This document shows positions 51,780-64,000 of a DNA stretch of 64,000 nt, piece by piece; the first letter of the stretch is position 1; every line of letters starts with the position of its first letter. The translations under genes were made by a program, and so were the position numbers. The notes below the pieces were generated by a model, which made no database searches, was not told the origin of the DNA, and saw nothing but the letters and a program-made list of their open reading frames with translations. This stretch comes from Haematococcus lacustris (lineage: Eukaryota > Chlorophyta > Chlorophyceae > Chlamydomonadales > Haematococcaceae), in contig JASKMD010000017.1 of the NCBI GenBank assembly GCA_030144725.1, forward strand, positions 9,757,029-9,821,028, in the 5' to 3' direction.

Positions 51780-54601
51780 AGCTTGTGAGTGCATTTGCTC
51801 AACAGTCTGGACTGGACCGTCACTGAGTGCCAGAGACAGTGCAACAGAATCTAGAGCAGCGTGCAGGCATGCAGGACCGGGCAGATAGGCTCCGACACTT
51901 CGCTGCCGTCAGAGGCCCTGACACCAGGGGCCACCAGGGCATCAGCCAGGCAGGGTTTGATGGCATTCGCCACTGCTACCGTGAGCACAGCAGGCCCTCG
52001 CCCTCGTGCAAGGACCAGCCGTCATATTGGGTGTGCCTGACTGCTGGGTGAGTGCCATACCGCCAAACTGCATGTGCACCGCTGGCTTCATATGCATGGA
52101 TGAGCCACATGCAATGCAGCCACTATTGTGCCCCTCGTGTACCACATACCAAGTTGTCTGCCACAAGTCTTGCTGCATGCGTGCTTGCGTGTGTGGTGCT
52201 TGCACCATAGGGACGACACGTGCACACTTGTGAAGGAGACCAGACGTTTCTTCGAGAGCTCACTGATGGTGATGTGGCGTGAGTTTGATGAAGAGCAGCA
52301 GCACTTGGGAGGAGCAATGGCGGCAGAAGCAACATCTGCAGGGAGGACAGCTGCAGCAGCCACCGGGCATGCGTGTCAGCCTCAGCACGTTTGTCAGGCG
52401 GAGGCCGCTGTGGGTGGCACGCCTGGCAGCATCACAGCGGCAAGTGTGTATGTGCAAGACCTGTTGCAACCTGGACAACTTGCTCACAGCACTAGCCCAA
52501 CACAAGAGGCGCTTGCAGCTGCCCCCCGCAGCAGCTGTTGCTGCCCCCCCGGCTGTCACCCCAGGTGCAGCGATACTGCCCCTCAGTTGCCCCCCCACCA
52601 GGGGGTTGCTGCCCCCCTGTTGCTGAGGAGGAGGACGAATCCCTCACCGCAGCTGCCTCTCCCTTCATTGACCCACTTGGTGAGTTTGAGCAGCAAGAAC
52701 ATGGGTGGCAAGCGGAGCAAGAGCGTCAGCCTTGGCAGGCCCCCCCTCCCTTCTCCCATCCCATCTTCCCTTCTGGCCCTCCCCCTCTCCCGCTGCCTTC
52801 ACCCCCTCCCCTCCCCTCCCTCTCCCATCTCCCATCCCAGTCCCACCACCTCGCAGAAAAACCCATTACCTGAGCACCACAACTATGCGACAGTTGTTCC
52901 TGTGTCCTTGTGAGCTTGGCCAGCAGCCTGACCTTGCCTGCTCTCTATGCACATGCCCCCATTGCAAGTTGCACAAGCTGCAGCTGCAGCCTGATGCAGA
53001 TGGCAGCGTCATGCTCACTGTGCGTCAGTATGGAAAGCCATCATCAGCTGTAGGCAGCCGGGCGGCAGCAGCAGCAGGCAAGGCTACAGTTGAGCTGTTG
53101 TGCATGAGGATGAGGATTAGTGATGCTGATGACATGCTGAACCAGCAGTTGCCAGATTACATCAAGCACCACCAATTGGCACATCATCAGCTGCAGTTGT
53201 TCTCGTGAGCACCGTGAGGCCGTCAAGGCAGGCAAGGATGGGAAGGTGGTGATTTCATGTGATTGGTCAGAGAAGCTGACTGTTGAGCGCAGAGTTGAGA
53301 ATATGTCAGAGCACTGGCATGCACCGCAGATAGGCATTCTCGTGGCGCATGCATACTTCAAGAACAAAGAGGGGGCCTACAAGGAGCACACCGTTCATGT
53401 GAGGATAGATGAGAAGGAGCAGTCGGCAGCCATTACCCAAGCAGCCGTAAACCAGGTGGTGTGTTACTTGCAGGCAGAGCATGACATGGACATGAGGCAG
53501 GTGCACAGGGCAGGGCAGGGTCTAATGGGTGCGCAGGGCAGTTCAAGGGCGCCCCAGCCCTGCGACAGCATTGGGGCATGGCACAGAGGTTCAGCGTGCC
53601 AGTGTGGTGGAGCTATGGGGCTACAACACACTATTAGGGCAGGCATGATTCAGAGGGAGGGGTGGTAAAGCAGTGGCTGAGGGGTGAGATCCAAGCTGAT
53701 CGTGCTGGGATGTGCAATGCATCAGAGTTTGTGCAGCACTGCAGTTCATATCACAAGCCAGCTACTGCTGCTGACCCCAGAAAGGCTCACCGTGCACGTG
53801 CAAGTGTGGGCCATCGGTGGTGCTTGGAGCTGAGAACACAGTAGGTAGAGTTTTACAGTGCTCCACAACGGGATGCACATGCCTTTGCATCATCCATCCC
53901 CGGCTCTATGAGCATGCACAGCTGCTTCTTCCCTGCTGCAGGGATCCACGTTGAGTGGTCAGAGACTGCATGTGCATGTGCCCAATGCATGACACCTGCA
54001 CCAAGGTGTGTGTGTATTAGGCCCTCCACCACAAAGCCCTTTGTGGCCATGCCCATGTTCGATCAGAAGAGGGATGACAAGCATTGGGACGATGAGTGCC
54101 TTACCCTTTTGTGCTAATTTGCACCAGACAGCGTGAAGCAGCTGTGCACCTTGGGCAAGAAGCTGAGCGTGAAGATATTAAACGAATATTGCAAGGCAGT
54201 GGGATTGTATGCGCCAGCCAACACCTTGCGTGCTGACCTACGGTACATGGTACTGGAGCATCTGAATGAGCAGGCAGAGTTGGATTGAGTTGGCTGTGTA
54301 AGATGACGTTGAGAAAACTGCGCTCCATGCGTAAAGTGTACCGCAGTGTACCGCAGCGGAGATCTGTGCATCCTGCGTTGTGGGTGTTGTGAAGCAGCAC
54401 TTGAAAGCCCCATCGCGCAGAGCGGAACCGTTCGCGTGCCTGGCAGACTGCCGGTCACCGTGGGTGCCTGCAGCTCGGGCGCGCAGGCGCAAGCGCGACG
54501 CAGGAAATAAGGCGTTCCGCGTAAAAATGACAACTCAACTCTCACCAGGCACGCCGCAAAGTCAAATGTCCCTTACGTGGTGGTTCAATGGGAGGGGTGA
54601 C
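51780..54601 (+). mobile_element. Decayed DNA transposon with transposase-like ORF pieces
   Basis: Pieces in different frames resemble a family of cut-and-paste transposases with an N-terminal Cys cluster. In order: MRVSLSTFVRRRPLWVARLA with CMCKTCCNLDNLL (about 52365-52490), CPCELGQQPDLACSLCTCPHC (about 52900), VISCDWSEKLTVERRVENMS with EHWHAPQIGI (about 53245-53340), then weaker stretches to 54290. Frames change between pieces, through introns or decay. The right end may be CAATGGGAGGGGTGACC (54585-54601), similar to the TIR at 46538; no matching left TIR was found. Family not named. Confidence 0.45.
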
Positions 54602-56459
54602 CAATGTGTGTCACTGACCTAGGTGTGACCCTTGGAGTCGCTAGAGCCCTACCCTATGCACGACTCTCTCGCACCCTCCCCCCCCTTTGTAGAAGGCAAT
54701 CGAAATGTTGGTTTGTTTGATTCATGGCATGATATACATGAGGCATGACACTAATGCTGCCGCTGGTGCCGCACCTGGCCTTGCCTTGGTCGAGCAAGCT
54801 CACAAAGTGTGCACTACACCCGCTCCCGCCCCCCTTGTCCCGGCACTGGCACTCCTGCCTCTATCCGGCCCAAGTGATTGGAACCACGTGGTGGGGCAGA
54901 AGAGTTGTTGAGAGACTACGGGCAGACGACGACACAAGTTCAGGGTGTCGCCTACTGTTCGGGGCCTGCCAATGGCTGCCATGCATACGGCAGTTACACA
55001 TTCCACAGGTTCACTCAGATGAAATTTGTTGTACCAAAGGCACTGTGGCGGCGGTGGCCAATGCGGCAGTGTAAGCAATCTACATGCATCGCAACTTCCA
55101 CGTCTCAATGAGCGGGTCGGCAAAAAGATTTTGAGATGTGTGCTGCAGGCTCTGTGGCTCTTGTGATTGCGCTCCTCCAGGCGCACTACGCATTGGTGAG
55201 GGTGCAGGCACCACCCCGAGTATCCGTACAGCTCCGTACGGGTGCTAGATGCAAGGCAGTTCGCCGCAGGCTACTCATGCCGCTGAGGCAGTGGAATGGC
55301 AGATGGAGCTTCTGGAGCTTGTAGCCGTGCAAAGCGTTGACCACCTGTATTGCAAGGTGGGGAGTTACCACTCCACGCTAGTGGTCCTAATGATTATTGA
55401 TGTTTGGTTCAGCCAGGTGGCATGGTTGGGTGGTGCTGGCTTCTTCAAAACTGCAGGCAAGCGTGAAGTCATCATGTGCTTTGTCTCGACAACACAAAGT
55501 CAGCGTTCTGAAGCACTGGGCAAGCAGAGACTCTGGCTGGTATGTGTGGCATGATCGTATCGCATGGCTGGGAGTCCACCGATAGCATTGCAATAACAGC
55601 CAATGGACCAACCTATGTGGTTGCAGGGACCGGCTAGTTGCCTCCCTCTCTTTGACCCAGCTCGCCCACCGTCTCCATGATGTTGCAAACTATCAACATG
55701 CATTGGAAGCCGGTAGGACCTCCTCTTGCATGCAGCTAGGGCCCATCTACAAGAGCATGTAGTGTTAGACCATGACCAAGAGCAACCCCCCTTCCACTGA
55801 AGCTTTCCACTCAAACAGCCTCCAAATCCAATGCTTCTACAATAGTGCCCATGATGCTTCAAGTGCCTACCCCCTGCACTACTGCCTGGTCCCCTCAAGA
55901 GGTTCCTTGTTGAATGAATGTTGTTTGGGTGACAGGTGAACACAGTGCAATGTCGGTGCACAATGTCCGTGCAATGTCCGTGCACAAGAACCACCCTGGA
56001 CAACTGCATGACTCAAAAGCCTTGGCATGAACCTTGTTCACAAGATTACCCATGAAATCCAACAGCTGCGCACGCCACTCCCAGCCTTCCCTCCCCTCCC
56101 CTCTGACCACATCTGCAAGACTGCACAAAGCTTCCACTAGGCAGTTTCCAGCCATACATCCCAGGTTTCTTGCCAGGCCTGGGTTATGACGGCCTCTTCC
56201 AACAGGGCCAAGGCCTCTCTGCACCCTCCACACTGTACACGGGGCGCTCCAGGGTAGCTCTTGGAAGGGACCTTTCCCGCCACGCCGCCTTGTGGCCAAA
56301 CCCCATTAACCCAACTTGAGCCGCCTGCCTCCAGTGCACCCAACCTCCTGCTTACTAGACCCTGCTTCCCACATCAGCGCTCCCAGCCCTGCTCCTCCTC
56401 AGCCCCCACTTGGCTTTGCTCGTCCAGCCTTGCAGCCCCTCCTGCCACCCTGTCTGCAG
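54602..56459. other. Intergenic or intronic, TE fragments
   Basis: Contains the dispersed repeat at 55006-55135 (also 33133-33236) and a 62-codon frame from an ATG at 55136 (MCAAGSVALVIALLQAHYAL), unrecognised. Nothing else can be supported. Confidence 0.4.
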
Positions 56460-56735
56460 CTGACCAGGCGCTGGCCATGCAGCTCCACCCGTATGCTGAG
56501 GCCCACCTGGTCCAGCGCTGGCAGCAGGGCCTGGTGCAGCCCGGCTACCTGTTCAGGCGCGCCAAGCTACAGCTGTTTGACATCTTGCTGCTGCGGGCAA
56601 AGTGCCAGGTGGCTCTGGGTGTGAAGGAGGGGTGCGTGGAACGCGTGCAGCAGGCAGCGGAGGCCATCTACCTGGCTGTCGCTGCCTTGCACAGCACCAT
56701 GGTGAGCTGCGCCGCCTGCACCACCGCCTGGGACA

Positions 56736-56769
<34 letters not shown>

Positions 56770-58690
56770 TGGTGCCAAACGCCAGGAGGAGCATCACCAG
56801 AGCCAGCGACTCTGGCAGCAGCAAAAACACAGAGCAGGCCTGCTGCTGGGCATATGTAGCAGCAGCAGCAGCAGCAGCAGCGGCTGCAGCTGGCAGAGGG
56901 AGCTGTACATGGCCGGGTTGGCTGGGCTAGGCTCCCCTGCTTGTGTGTCCTGCACACAGGCCATGCCCAGGGAGGTCATGGAGCAGCTGCAAGAGTTGGG
57001 CCAGCAAGTAGCTGCCGCCTCCGTCAGAGTATTGCAGAACATGCAGCCAGCAAACATGACCGCCCTGCTAGGTGGGTTGCCTGCTGGTGGCCATGCTGTG
57101 CTATCATGCTGCCCCCCTGTCACAACCCTCATGTGCTCACCACACCACACCAAGGCACGGGCCCTCGTGGCATGTCACGGCAGCACCAGCACCAGCAGCA
57201 GCGGCAATCCCTAACCTACCATCATCTTCCTGACAATGTCATGGCAGCCACGGTGGGGCATCGCTGAACCCCAGGGACCTGCTCTTGGCATGTGCCTGGT
57301 GCATAGAGCTGTGCTGGTTGGAAGGCGCGCCCCGCATCATTATTCTCATTGTGCTGGCTTGCAAGAGTGCAAGTTGGCGTGATGTACGGATGGTGCGGAT
57401 GGTTGTCATTGGTGCTCAGACTGTGCTGCTTGTGAGGTGCTGCTCGCATGAATGCTCTGGCTGGCAATGACTTTAGACATCCATATACATGGGCGGACGA
57501 GGAGGGTGAGGCGGGTGACAGGGACTGTGTAGGTCGTCAGAGCTGCTGCCGCTCATCTGCCTGCCACAGCCCGCCACGACGTACACCTCAAGCACGCCAC
57601 CCCTCACATGCTGGCCCTCAACGTGGCCCAACAGCTAGCGCTGCCTGTTCGCTTTTCTGTCTTCCGCCGGCAGCTGGAGGTGAGGGGGGCTGAGGGAGGG
57701 GTGTGTGGGTACTACGAGCATTTGAGGGCAAGGGGGCCTCCCCCTCCCCCTCCCCCGCCCCCGCCCCCGCCCCCGCCCCCGCCCCCGCCCTGCCCTGCTC
57801 AGCCTCTTTCACTGTCCTGCTCTTCTGCAGGCTGCCTCCCTGACGCTGATGGCCTATGTGAAGGCCCAGGATGAGACCCGGCCACACTACATGCAGCGCT
57901 ACTTCGCTCAGCTGCTGGCCCTGGTGCCCCACCCCCTACTGACCGCCCTGCAGGTGCCATGCACCTCCCGCCAGCCAGGCAGCCCCTCCTGCTCCTCCTA
58001 CCTCCCGGCCTGGTGCTCGGAGCCCTGGGACGAAGAGCCCCCCTCCTCCACCCCTCTTCACACACAGCTGCCCCCAGCCTATGCATCTCTGGTGGTGGAG
58101 GGCCTGCTGGAGGTGCTCATCAGTGTGGGCTCCGTGGCCGACCTGCCGCCTCTGCTCCAGCTGCTTGACACAATGGGGCTGGTGCCTAACAGCACGCCCG
58201 CCACTCTGACGGCCGTCCTGGCCCTGGTTCGGGTCAGAGGCCCTGAGCTGGGGCTGCAGGGCCGCCTGGCGGTGGCCAAGCTGCAGGCAGCTGCGCAGCT
58301 GCAGGCCACCCAGCAGGAGCGCTCGCCAGTCAGGCCACACACCGCTAATGGCAGGCCAGCTGGCCAGTGGCATGGAACACAGGCAGGTCTGGGGCGGTGG
58401 ACGGCACTGTCATGGCTGCAGGCAGGCAGGGTGAACCACCACCTCCCAGCTTTATCCGGTTTTGCACGCGCTCGCTTGCTTTTGGCCCAGGTACTACAAA
58501 AGGGCAAGGCTGCAGGGGTGGGGCAAGGGCAGGGGCAGGGGCTGGGGCGAGGGGGGGCACGGGGAGGCAGCGATGCGGGCGCAGCAGGGGCCCCTGCCCC
58601 AGCATCTGCCCCAGCGTGTTGGGGTGATGGGCAGGGCGCTCCACGCAACTGCGAGGCGCTGGGCCCTGGGCTGCTGACCCACCATGACAA
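56460..58690 (+). CDS. Unrecognised helical-repeat protein, several exons
   Basis: Exons with good junctions and closing phases: 56460-56701, 56960-57071, 57570-57679, 57831-57953 and 58068 to about 58328. They read as amphipathic helices: DQALAMQLHPYAEAHLVQRW, RRAKLQLFDILLLRAKCQVA, EQLQELGQQVAAASVRVLQN, HATPHMLALNVAQQLALPVR, YMQRYFAQLLALVPHPLLTA and YASLVVEGLLEVLISVGSVA. The pattern recalls TPR or PPR-like solenoids but I cannot assign a family. A later piece (LLTHHDNYSLHFQ, ending about 58709) may be another exon. Gene ends are not known; it could continue the exons at 49754-50223 or run on toward 61310. An intron carries a CCCCCG tract (57738-57790). Confidence 0.5.
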
Positions 58691-58808
58691 CTACTCACTC
58701 CACTTCCAGGTCCGGGGGGGCGAGGGAGGCTGGGGCTGAGGTGAGGGGTGACCACACAAACTGCATGTCCCTGATGTGTTTCTACGTCACTGAGTTCAGC
58801 CTACAGCA

Positions 58809-58973
58809 CCTTGGCTCTCAACCTTGAGCCTTCATTGCAGTCGAACACACTAATTGTGGACCACTACAACACGGTGTCTTTTCTGTGTGGTGTTCCCATC
58901 ACATGGCATGCTCATGGCTTATACATGGCATACACATGGTCATGGTCGCCTACCACCTACAGCATTGCCCGCC
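58809..58973 (-). mobile_element. Fanzor-element 3' tail only, 165 bp, with 17-bp TSD
   Basis: In element orientation it runs from GGCGGGCAATGCTGTAGG to GAGAGCCAAGG and aligns at high identity with the tails of copies 1-3. It contains none of the ORF. Flanking direct repeats of GAGTTCAGCCTACAGCA lie at 58792-58808 and 58974-58990 (in element orientation the repeat begins TGCTGTAGG). This is the best-defined short copy. Confidence 0.88.
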
Positions 58974-58990
58974 GAGTTCAGCCTACAGCA

Positions 58991-60019
58991 TGCGCCCGAG
59001 CCTCGCGCCAACAGCTGCTGCACCCACGGGGGTGTCCTTGCTGTTCAAACTTGCACCCACTGGCACGAGGTAGGAGATAGCAGCTTGGCCCATCTTTCAA
59101 CCTTGTCTAGTTCAGGCTGAGAGTCTTAACGTAGTTATTATGTTATTGAACTACACGGTGCTGGAAGTATCCAATTTTTAAAGGCCATTGACGGCGACGC
59201 TGTGACTCATGTCGTCCGTGCAGGCTGTGCAGAGGTTTTGTTTTTGAAAAGAGAATTCTCACAAATGTTTGAGCAGTTTTGAGGTGTTCATACATGTATA
59301 CATATATACATGGTCAAGGGGAGTTTCCTATCATGCTTATGCTTATGCTTATTATCTTATGCTCTACCGATGCAGAAAGTGCAGCAAAACACTTTTTTGC
59401 GGATGTGGGTGTGCTTATAAATATTATAGACAGCCATCCCTTGCATAACATGTCAATCCTCCATGGTTCACACACTTCTTGCACAGGTCACCAAGTCAAG
59501 CCACCTAGTCATCAAGTCAAAGCCACTGTGCAAGGGTACCGACATTGTGCACCAAGTGACCGTCTGGACTTTGCACTAGATAGGGCACTGACCCTCCCCC
59601 ATAAAGTCATGGTGCTCCTGTGGCTGCACTCAGGCCAATCAGCAACAGCATTTGTGGGAATTTCGGCCTGAGATTTGGCACATAGCCCTACGATGCTATT
59701 GTAAGATTGGCGTTCAAACGGAAATTCATAACTATGCCAGGTTGGTGAGATATCGCTAAGGTGTACGCACACTGGGGTATGATGCAAGAGTGTAATAGAC
59801 CAGGTGCAGCCCTACACCATGAAAAGCAAAACACAATCAAAAGAAACAACGATCTTAAAACCAATAAAATACCAATGTATTACCAACATACATACTTTAT
59901 TTTACCGCAATACTCATATGCTAATTATGGTGCAGTCTTGCACGATGAGGTTTGGTGCAGTGTTGCAGCAACAGGTATGGCGCAGTACTGCTCCATTAGA
60001 GTTGCTAAGAAATAGGTAT
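58991..60019. other. AT-richer intergenic stretch, no gene recognised
   Basis: Composition is clearly more AT-rich than the rest (for example 59280-59420 and 59820-60060), suggesting a foreign insertion or old mobile element. I see no terminal repeats or coding domain. Confidence 0.4.
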
Positions 60020-60640
60020 TTAAATATTAGCTATATAATTCAAGTATTGCATTACTTCTTTACTTGAATCGCTAATTTTGCACTGATTTGCGTGTGTGTG
60101 CTGGCCGTGCTGGCATATCTCTTCATCCTCCTCGGAACACTCAAACCTGTGTGCCCTAGCAGTCACCCATGCCGCAGCCTTGCCCAAGGCAAGCACCCCA
60201 ATAGCTGACTTGGTGCGGCCAGCCACCCCGGCTACTAGCCTAGCTTGGCCAGCCACCCCGGCAGCTGACTTTGTGCGGCCAGCCATCCCAACTGATAACT
60301 TGCCTACTACCCACCCCTCGCTGCTGGCACTGCTATCGTTGCTGTTGTTGTTGTCGCCGCTACTATTGCTAGCGCTGCTGGTGCTCGTGGTGCTGCTGTT
60401 GGTGCTGCTGCTGTTGGCGCTGCTGCTGTTGGCGCTGCTGCTAGTGTTGCACACCAACCGTGCCTGCTTGCGTGTGGGAGTGGGCGTGGCTTGTGCTGTT
60501 GGTGCTAGCTCAGGCTTGTTCTTTGAGCCCAATGGCCTGCTACGCATGGGTGGACCATCTGCCGTTGCTGCTGCTGGCTTGGTGAAGGCTTGGCCGTTGA
60601 CATGGCTCCATCGGCCACCATCAGCCATGGAGCATTTCAT
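60020..60640 (-). CDS. AT-hook-like protein, Ser/Asn-rich
   Basis: From the ATG at 60640, 206 residues. It has a basic motif RPLGSKNKPE resembling the core of AT-hook minor-groove binders (R-G-R-P), followed by a Ser/Thr/Asn-rich stretch (TSSSANSSSANSSSTNSS) and 18-residue repeats around GVAGRTKSA and LVAGVAGRTKSA, then an acidic segment (ECSEEDEEICQ). A second minus-strand frame (60833-60621, with MASRNRERVVAFYSIAKWSS) overlaps its start by a frame change, so the intact gene may have begun there and been shifted or spliced. Probably mobile-element derived. AT-hook identity is tentative because the first Gly is replaced. Confidence 0.4.
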   Translation of the reverse strand: MKCSMADGGRWSHVNGQAFTKPAAATADGPPMRSRPLGSKNKPELAPTAQATPTPTRKQARLVCNTSSSANSSSANSSSTNSSTTSTSSASNSSGDNNNSNDSSASSEGWVVGKLSVGMAGRTKSAAGVAGQARLVAGVAGRTKSAIGVLALGKAAAWVTARAHRFECSEEDEEICQHGQHTHANQCKISDSSKEVMQYLNYIANI

Positions 60641-60833
60641 CGTGTTGGTCGACCTGGCGTAGCAGCTTCTCGGCTGCGTCGTCGGCACTGATGCCACGGA
60701 CCACGAAGCGGTCCATCGCAGCACCACTTACGCAGGTCAAATGATTACTTGACCACTTCGCGATTGAGTAAAAAGCTACTACTCGTTCGCGGTTTCGCGA
60801 GGCCATAAAGAACGATTCGCGGGCGCGAATCAA

Positions 60834-61309
60834 AAGAGAGAGTACGGTATTATCTTATTTTATTTCCTACGAGTGGGTGTCCGTGCTGTTCAAAGTTGCC
60901 AGCAACTTAGTTGCCAGGGGGAACTGGTCAGCCTTAGGTCGTTGTGGGTGTATGCTGGCATGTTTCCTGGATATTTCCTTCGGCGCCCTTGCTGTTCATT
61001 TGCCAGCCCTGCGTGATGATGGCCTGTCGCACCCCTGGGGGGTGGTTCACTGCCACATGTCTGTTTGCAGCCGATGGGGTGTGAGGTGGAGCGTAAGGCT
61101 GGGTGCATCACTGGTTGACGTCCCCTAATGGCAGTAACTGTTACGTGGGTATATCATGCACCGGATGTGCAATACTAACATCTCACGAGCACCTATTCCA
61201 ACGTAACAGTAACCCCCCTGCTGCTGTCGTGCCCAGCACAGCCCCCTACCCCCCACCCGTCTCCTCTCCCCACTGACTTTGATGCCCCCGCCCCCCGCTG
61301 GCTGCCGGC
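60834..61309. other. Intergenic, no gene recognised
   Basis: A plus-strand frame 60877-61128 (83 codons) is open without a recognisable domain. Confidence 0.4.
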
Positions 61310-61551
61310 ATGGCTGCTGACATGACCCCCGGCACACGGCTGCAGAACTGCATGCGGGCCCCCCTGGCCTATCCAGTGGCCTGTGCCGCCGCACTGAGGC
61401 GCTTCAGTGCCCTGGCTCCCAACCTGGCCGCGCTAAGCTCCAGCACTCGTGCGTTCAGCCCCGACCTGGGCCCTCTCCAGCAACTGCCCTTCCGCCCCCC
61501 CAAGCCAGCTCCTGACCAATGCTGCCCAGTCAGTCGCAAGTGGGTAGGGGG
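61310..61551 (+). CDS. Possible first exon of the gene running off the window
   Basis: An ATG at 61310 opens MAADMTPGTRLQNCMRAPLA, then ALRRFSALAPNLAALSSSTR, up to a donor near 61531 (CCA then GTCAGT) or 61551 (TGG then GTAGGG). No domain is recognised. The link to the exon after the CTG expansion is an inference from strand and spacing. Confidence 0.4.
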
Positions 61552-61762
61552 CCAAGCAGGGCGAGGACTTTCTCTGGGCTAAGATTCCCTGGGTGCCACC
61601 CTCCAGCTGCACCACCACAGCTGCCGCCTCAGCTGCTTGACGGGGTGGGGCCGGGCGGGCTGTGTTTGCATGCGTTTGCAAGGGTTTTTAGTTTTCCTTT
61701 GTTCACCACCTGCCCTTTAGCTGCTGCTGTTGCTGCTGCTGCTGCTGGCACAGTCACTGCTG

Positions 61763-62805
<1,043 letters not shown>

Positions 62806-62811
62806 ACTCAG

Positions 62812-64000
62812 ACGCTACAAGTACAAGGGTGGTAAGGTGTCCAAAGTACAGCAGGCACACTTGCAATCCCTGGGGCAGCAGCAGCAGCAGCAGCAGCCCC
62901 AGCCACCACCACCGCAGCCCCCACCAGCAGCAGGCCACCCAGGGGGCACCCTCCCCCACCCAGCCTCCACCGCTTCTCTTATGGGTACCCCCACCTGCCC
63001 TCCGACCCGCAGCCCCCCCAAGGCCCCCCCCCTCCCAGCTGCTCCTGCAGGTGATCTCAACGCAGCTGTGGTGCAGCAAAGCCAGGATCGCCAGCTGCAG
63101 CAGCACCTGCAGCACGCCTCTTCAAAGCACAGCCACGCTGCCGACCCAGCGCTCCTGCTGACCCTGTCAGGCATTGCCCTGGCTCTAGTGCTAGCCCTGG
63201 GCCAGGGCAAGCAGCGCCGCCGCCTGCAGCACTGCATCACTCAACGCCTGCAGCTGATGAAGCTGGGCCTGGCCCCTGCGGGCTGGGCAGCCGCCATGAT
63301 GCCAGACAAGGGAGCAAAGCATGATGAGCAACGGGGGGCTCTGGGTGTGTGCAGCCAAGGAGGCTCGCAAGCCAAGGAGGTCAGGGAGGGGCAGAGGCGG
63401 CGGGAGAAGGAGAAGGAAAGGCAGAGGCAGAGGGAGGGGGAGGGGCCTCACGCTCTGCTGCCACGTCCACAGGGTCACCTCTCCACCAAGTCTCAGTACC
63501 TCAGCTTGCCACAGCTGCCAACCACCCCCTCCTGCTCACCCTCCTGTTCCTCAACCTCCTCGTCCCACTCCCCCCTACCCCACTCACCCTTCTCACGCAC
63601 AACATCGCACTCGTCAACAGCAGCGGTGGCTGTCATGAAAATGGCGTTGCAGCATCTGCCCATACATGCATGGGTGGGCAAGGCAGGCACCCTTGCTGCC
63701 AGCCTGGTTGCCGCCCCCTGCCCCAGCAGCCCTAGGCCAGACGGGTCCTGGCATAGAGCCATACGGGTGCGGCATACCACCCCACAGCCTGGCAAGCAGG
63801 CCAGGGGCAGCAGGGGTGATGGAGTCCACAGGGAGCCTGGCTCGCCATCACCGCCGCTGCAGCAGGAGCGGGAGCAGCAGGAACAGCAGGGGGGGCAGGA
63901 GCAGGAGCAGCAGCAGGGGCAGCAGCGAGCCGTGATCAAGCAGACAAGGGCTAGGGCTAGCTGGCAGCAGAGGGTGGGCAGGGCATGGCAGCGCTGCTCA
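62812..64000 (+). CDS. Unrecognised protein, open to the window end
   Basis: After the acceptor CACTCAG (62805-62811) one frame (codons CGC TAC AAG from 62813) is open without a stop to 64000, about 396 codons. It starts RRYKYKGGKVSKVQQAHLQS, continues through Gln/Pro-rich sequence, has one strong hydrophobic segment (LLLTLSGIALALVLALG, about 63150-63200) followed by a basic stretch (KQRRRLQHC), then a charged Arg/Glu-rich region. It may be a single-pass membrane protein with long disordered parts. The stop is outside the window. Confidence 0.45.

Noticed and set aside
49754..58690. Assignment of the helical exons to a named PPR, TPR or vesicle-tethering protein
   Set aside because: Spacing and motifs do not match any of these well enough; left as unrecognised.

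Overview
The window looks like nuclear DNA of a chlorophycean (volvocalean-type) green alga, probably Haematococcus lacustris or a close relative. Visible support: GC-rich sequence with many pure CAG/CTG and GGGGCA-type repeats, multi-exon genes with short exons and GT-AG introns, a divergent intronless histone H4/H3 pair with short 3' stem-loops in place of poly(A) signals, and heavy loading with mobile elements. The species name is an inference from recalled repeat families, not a database result.

Layout. 1-423: 3' part of a mobile element carrying a Fanzor/TnpB-like C-terminal ORF. 808-4633 (minus): a seven-exon 2-oxoglutarate/Fe(II) dioxygenase of the prolyl 4-hydroxylase type, one of whose introns is 194 perfect copies of GGTCA. 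6316-7263: divergent histone H4 and H3 genes. 7418-7836: a MITE-like TIR element. 7907-9170: a second Fanzor-like element with a 14-bp target site duplication. 9610-17054 (plus): an ABCG half-transporter in about 12 exons. 18990-25802 (minus): an amino acid permease (AAAP/SLC38-like) with repeat-filled introns and a Gly-Ala repeat exon. 26790-27490: a CAG/GGGGCA minisatellite. 28961-31659 (minus): a complete six-exon rhomboid protease.

From 30.9 to 49.2 kb the sequence is a nested structure. Two arms of about 1.9 kb (30927-32852 and 47223-49163) are inverted copies of each other; the right arm holds only the first three rhomboid exons. Between them lie a captured fragment of the amino acid permease gene (32897-33132), a repeat-rich TE-like region (33.3-36.3 kb), and a DNA element with 27-bp TIRs (37389-46538). 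That element's coiled-coil ORF is interrupted by a young Ty3/gypsy chromovirus-type LTR retrotransposon (38371-45105) with identical LTRs and a 5-bp target duplication.

49.7-58.7 kb (plus) holds exons of one or two unrecognised helical proteins, separated by a third Fanzor-like element copy (50371-about 51545, minus) and a decayed DNA transposon (about 51.8-54.6 kb). 60.0-60.6 kb is an AT-hook-like ORF. From 61.3 kb an unrecognised gene contains a very large CTG expansion with a 500-N assembly gap, and its open frame runs off the window end.

The most interesting system is the Fanzor-like family. All copies share one 3' end, some are cut back at the 5' side to only the last 60-165 bp, and the short copies plus one ORF copy are flanked by 7-17 bp direct repeats that begin TGCTG. 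This is the pattern of target-primed retrotransposition, not that expected of an IS607-like or Helitron carrier.
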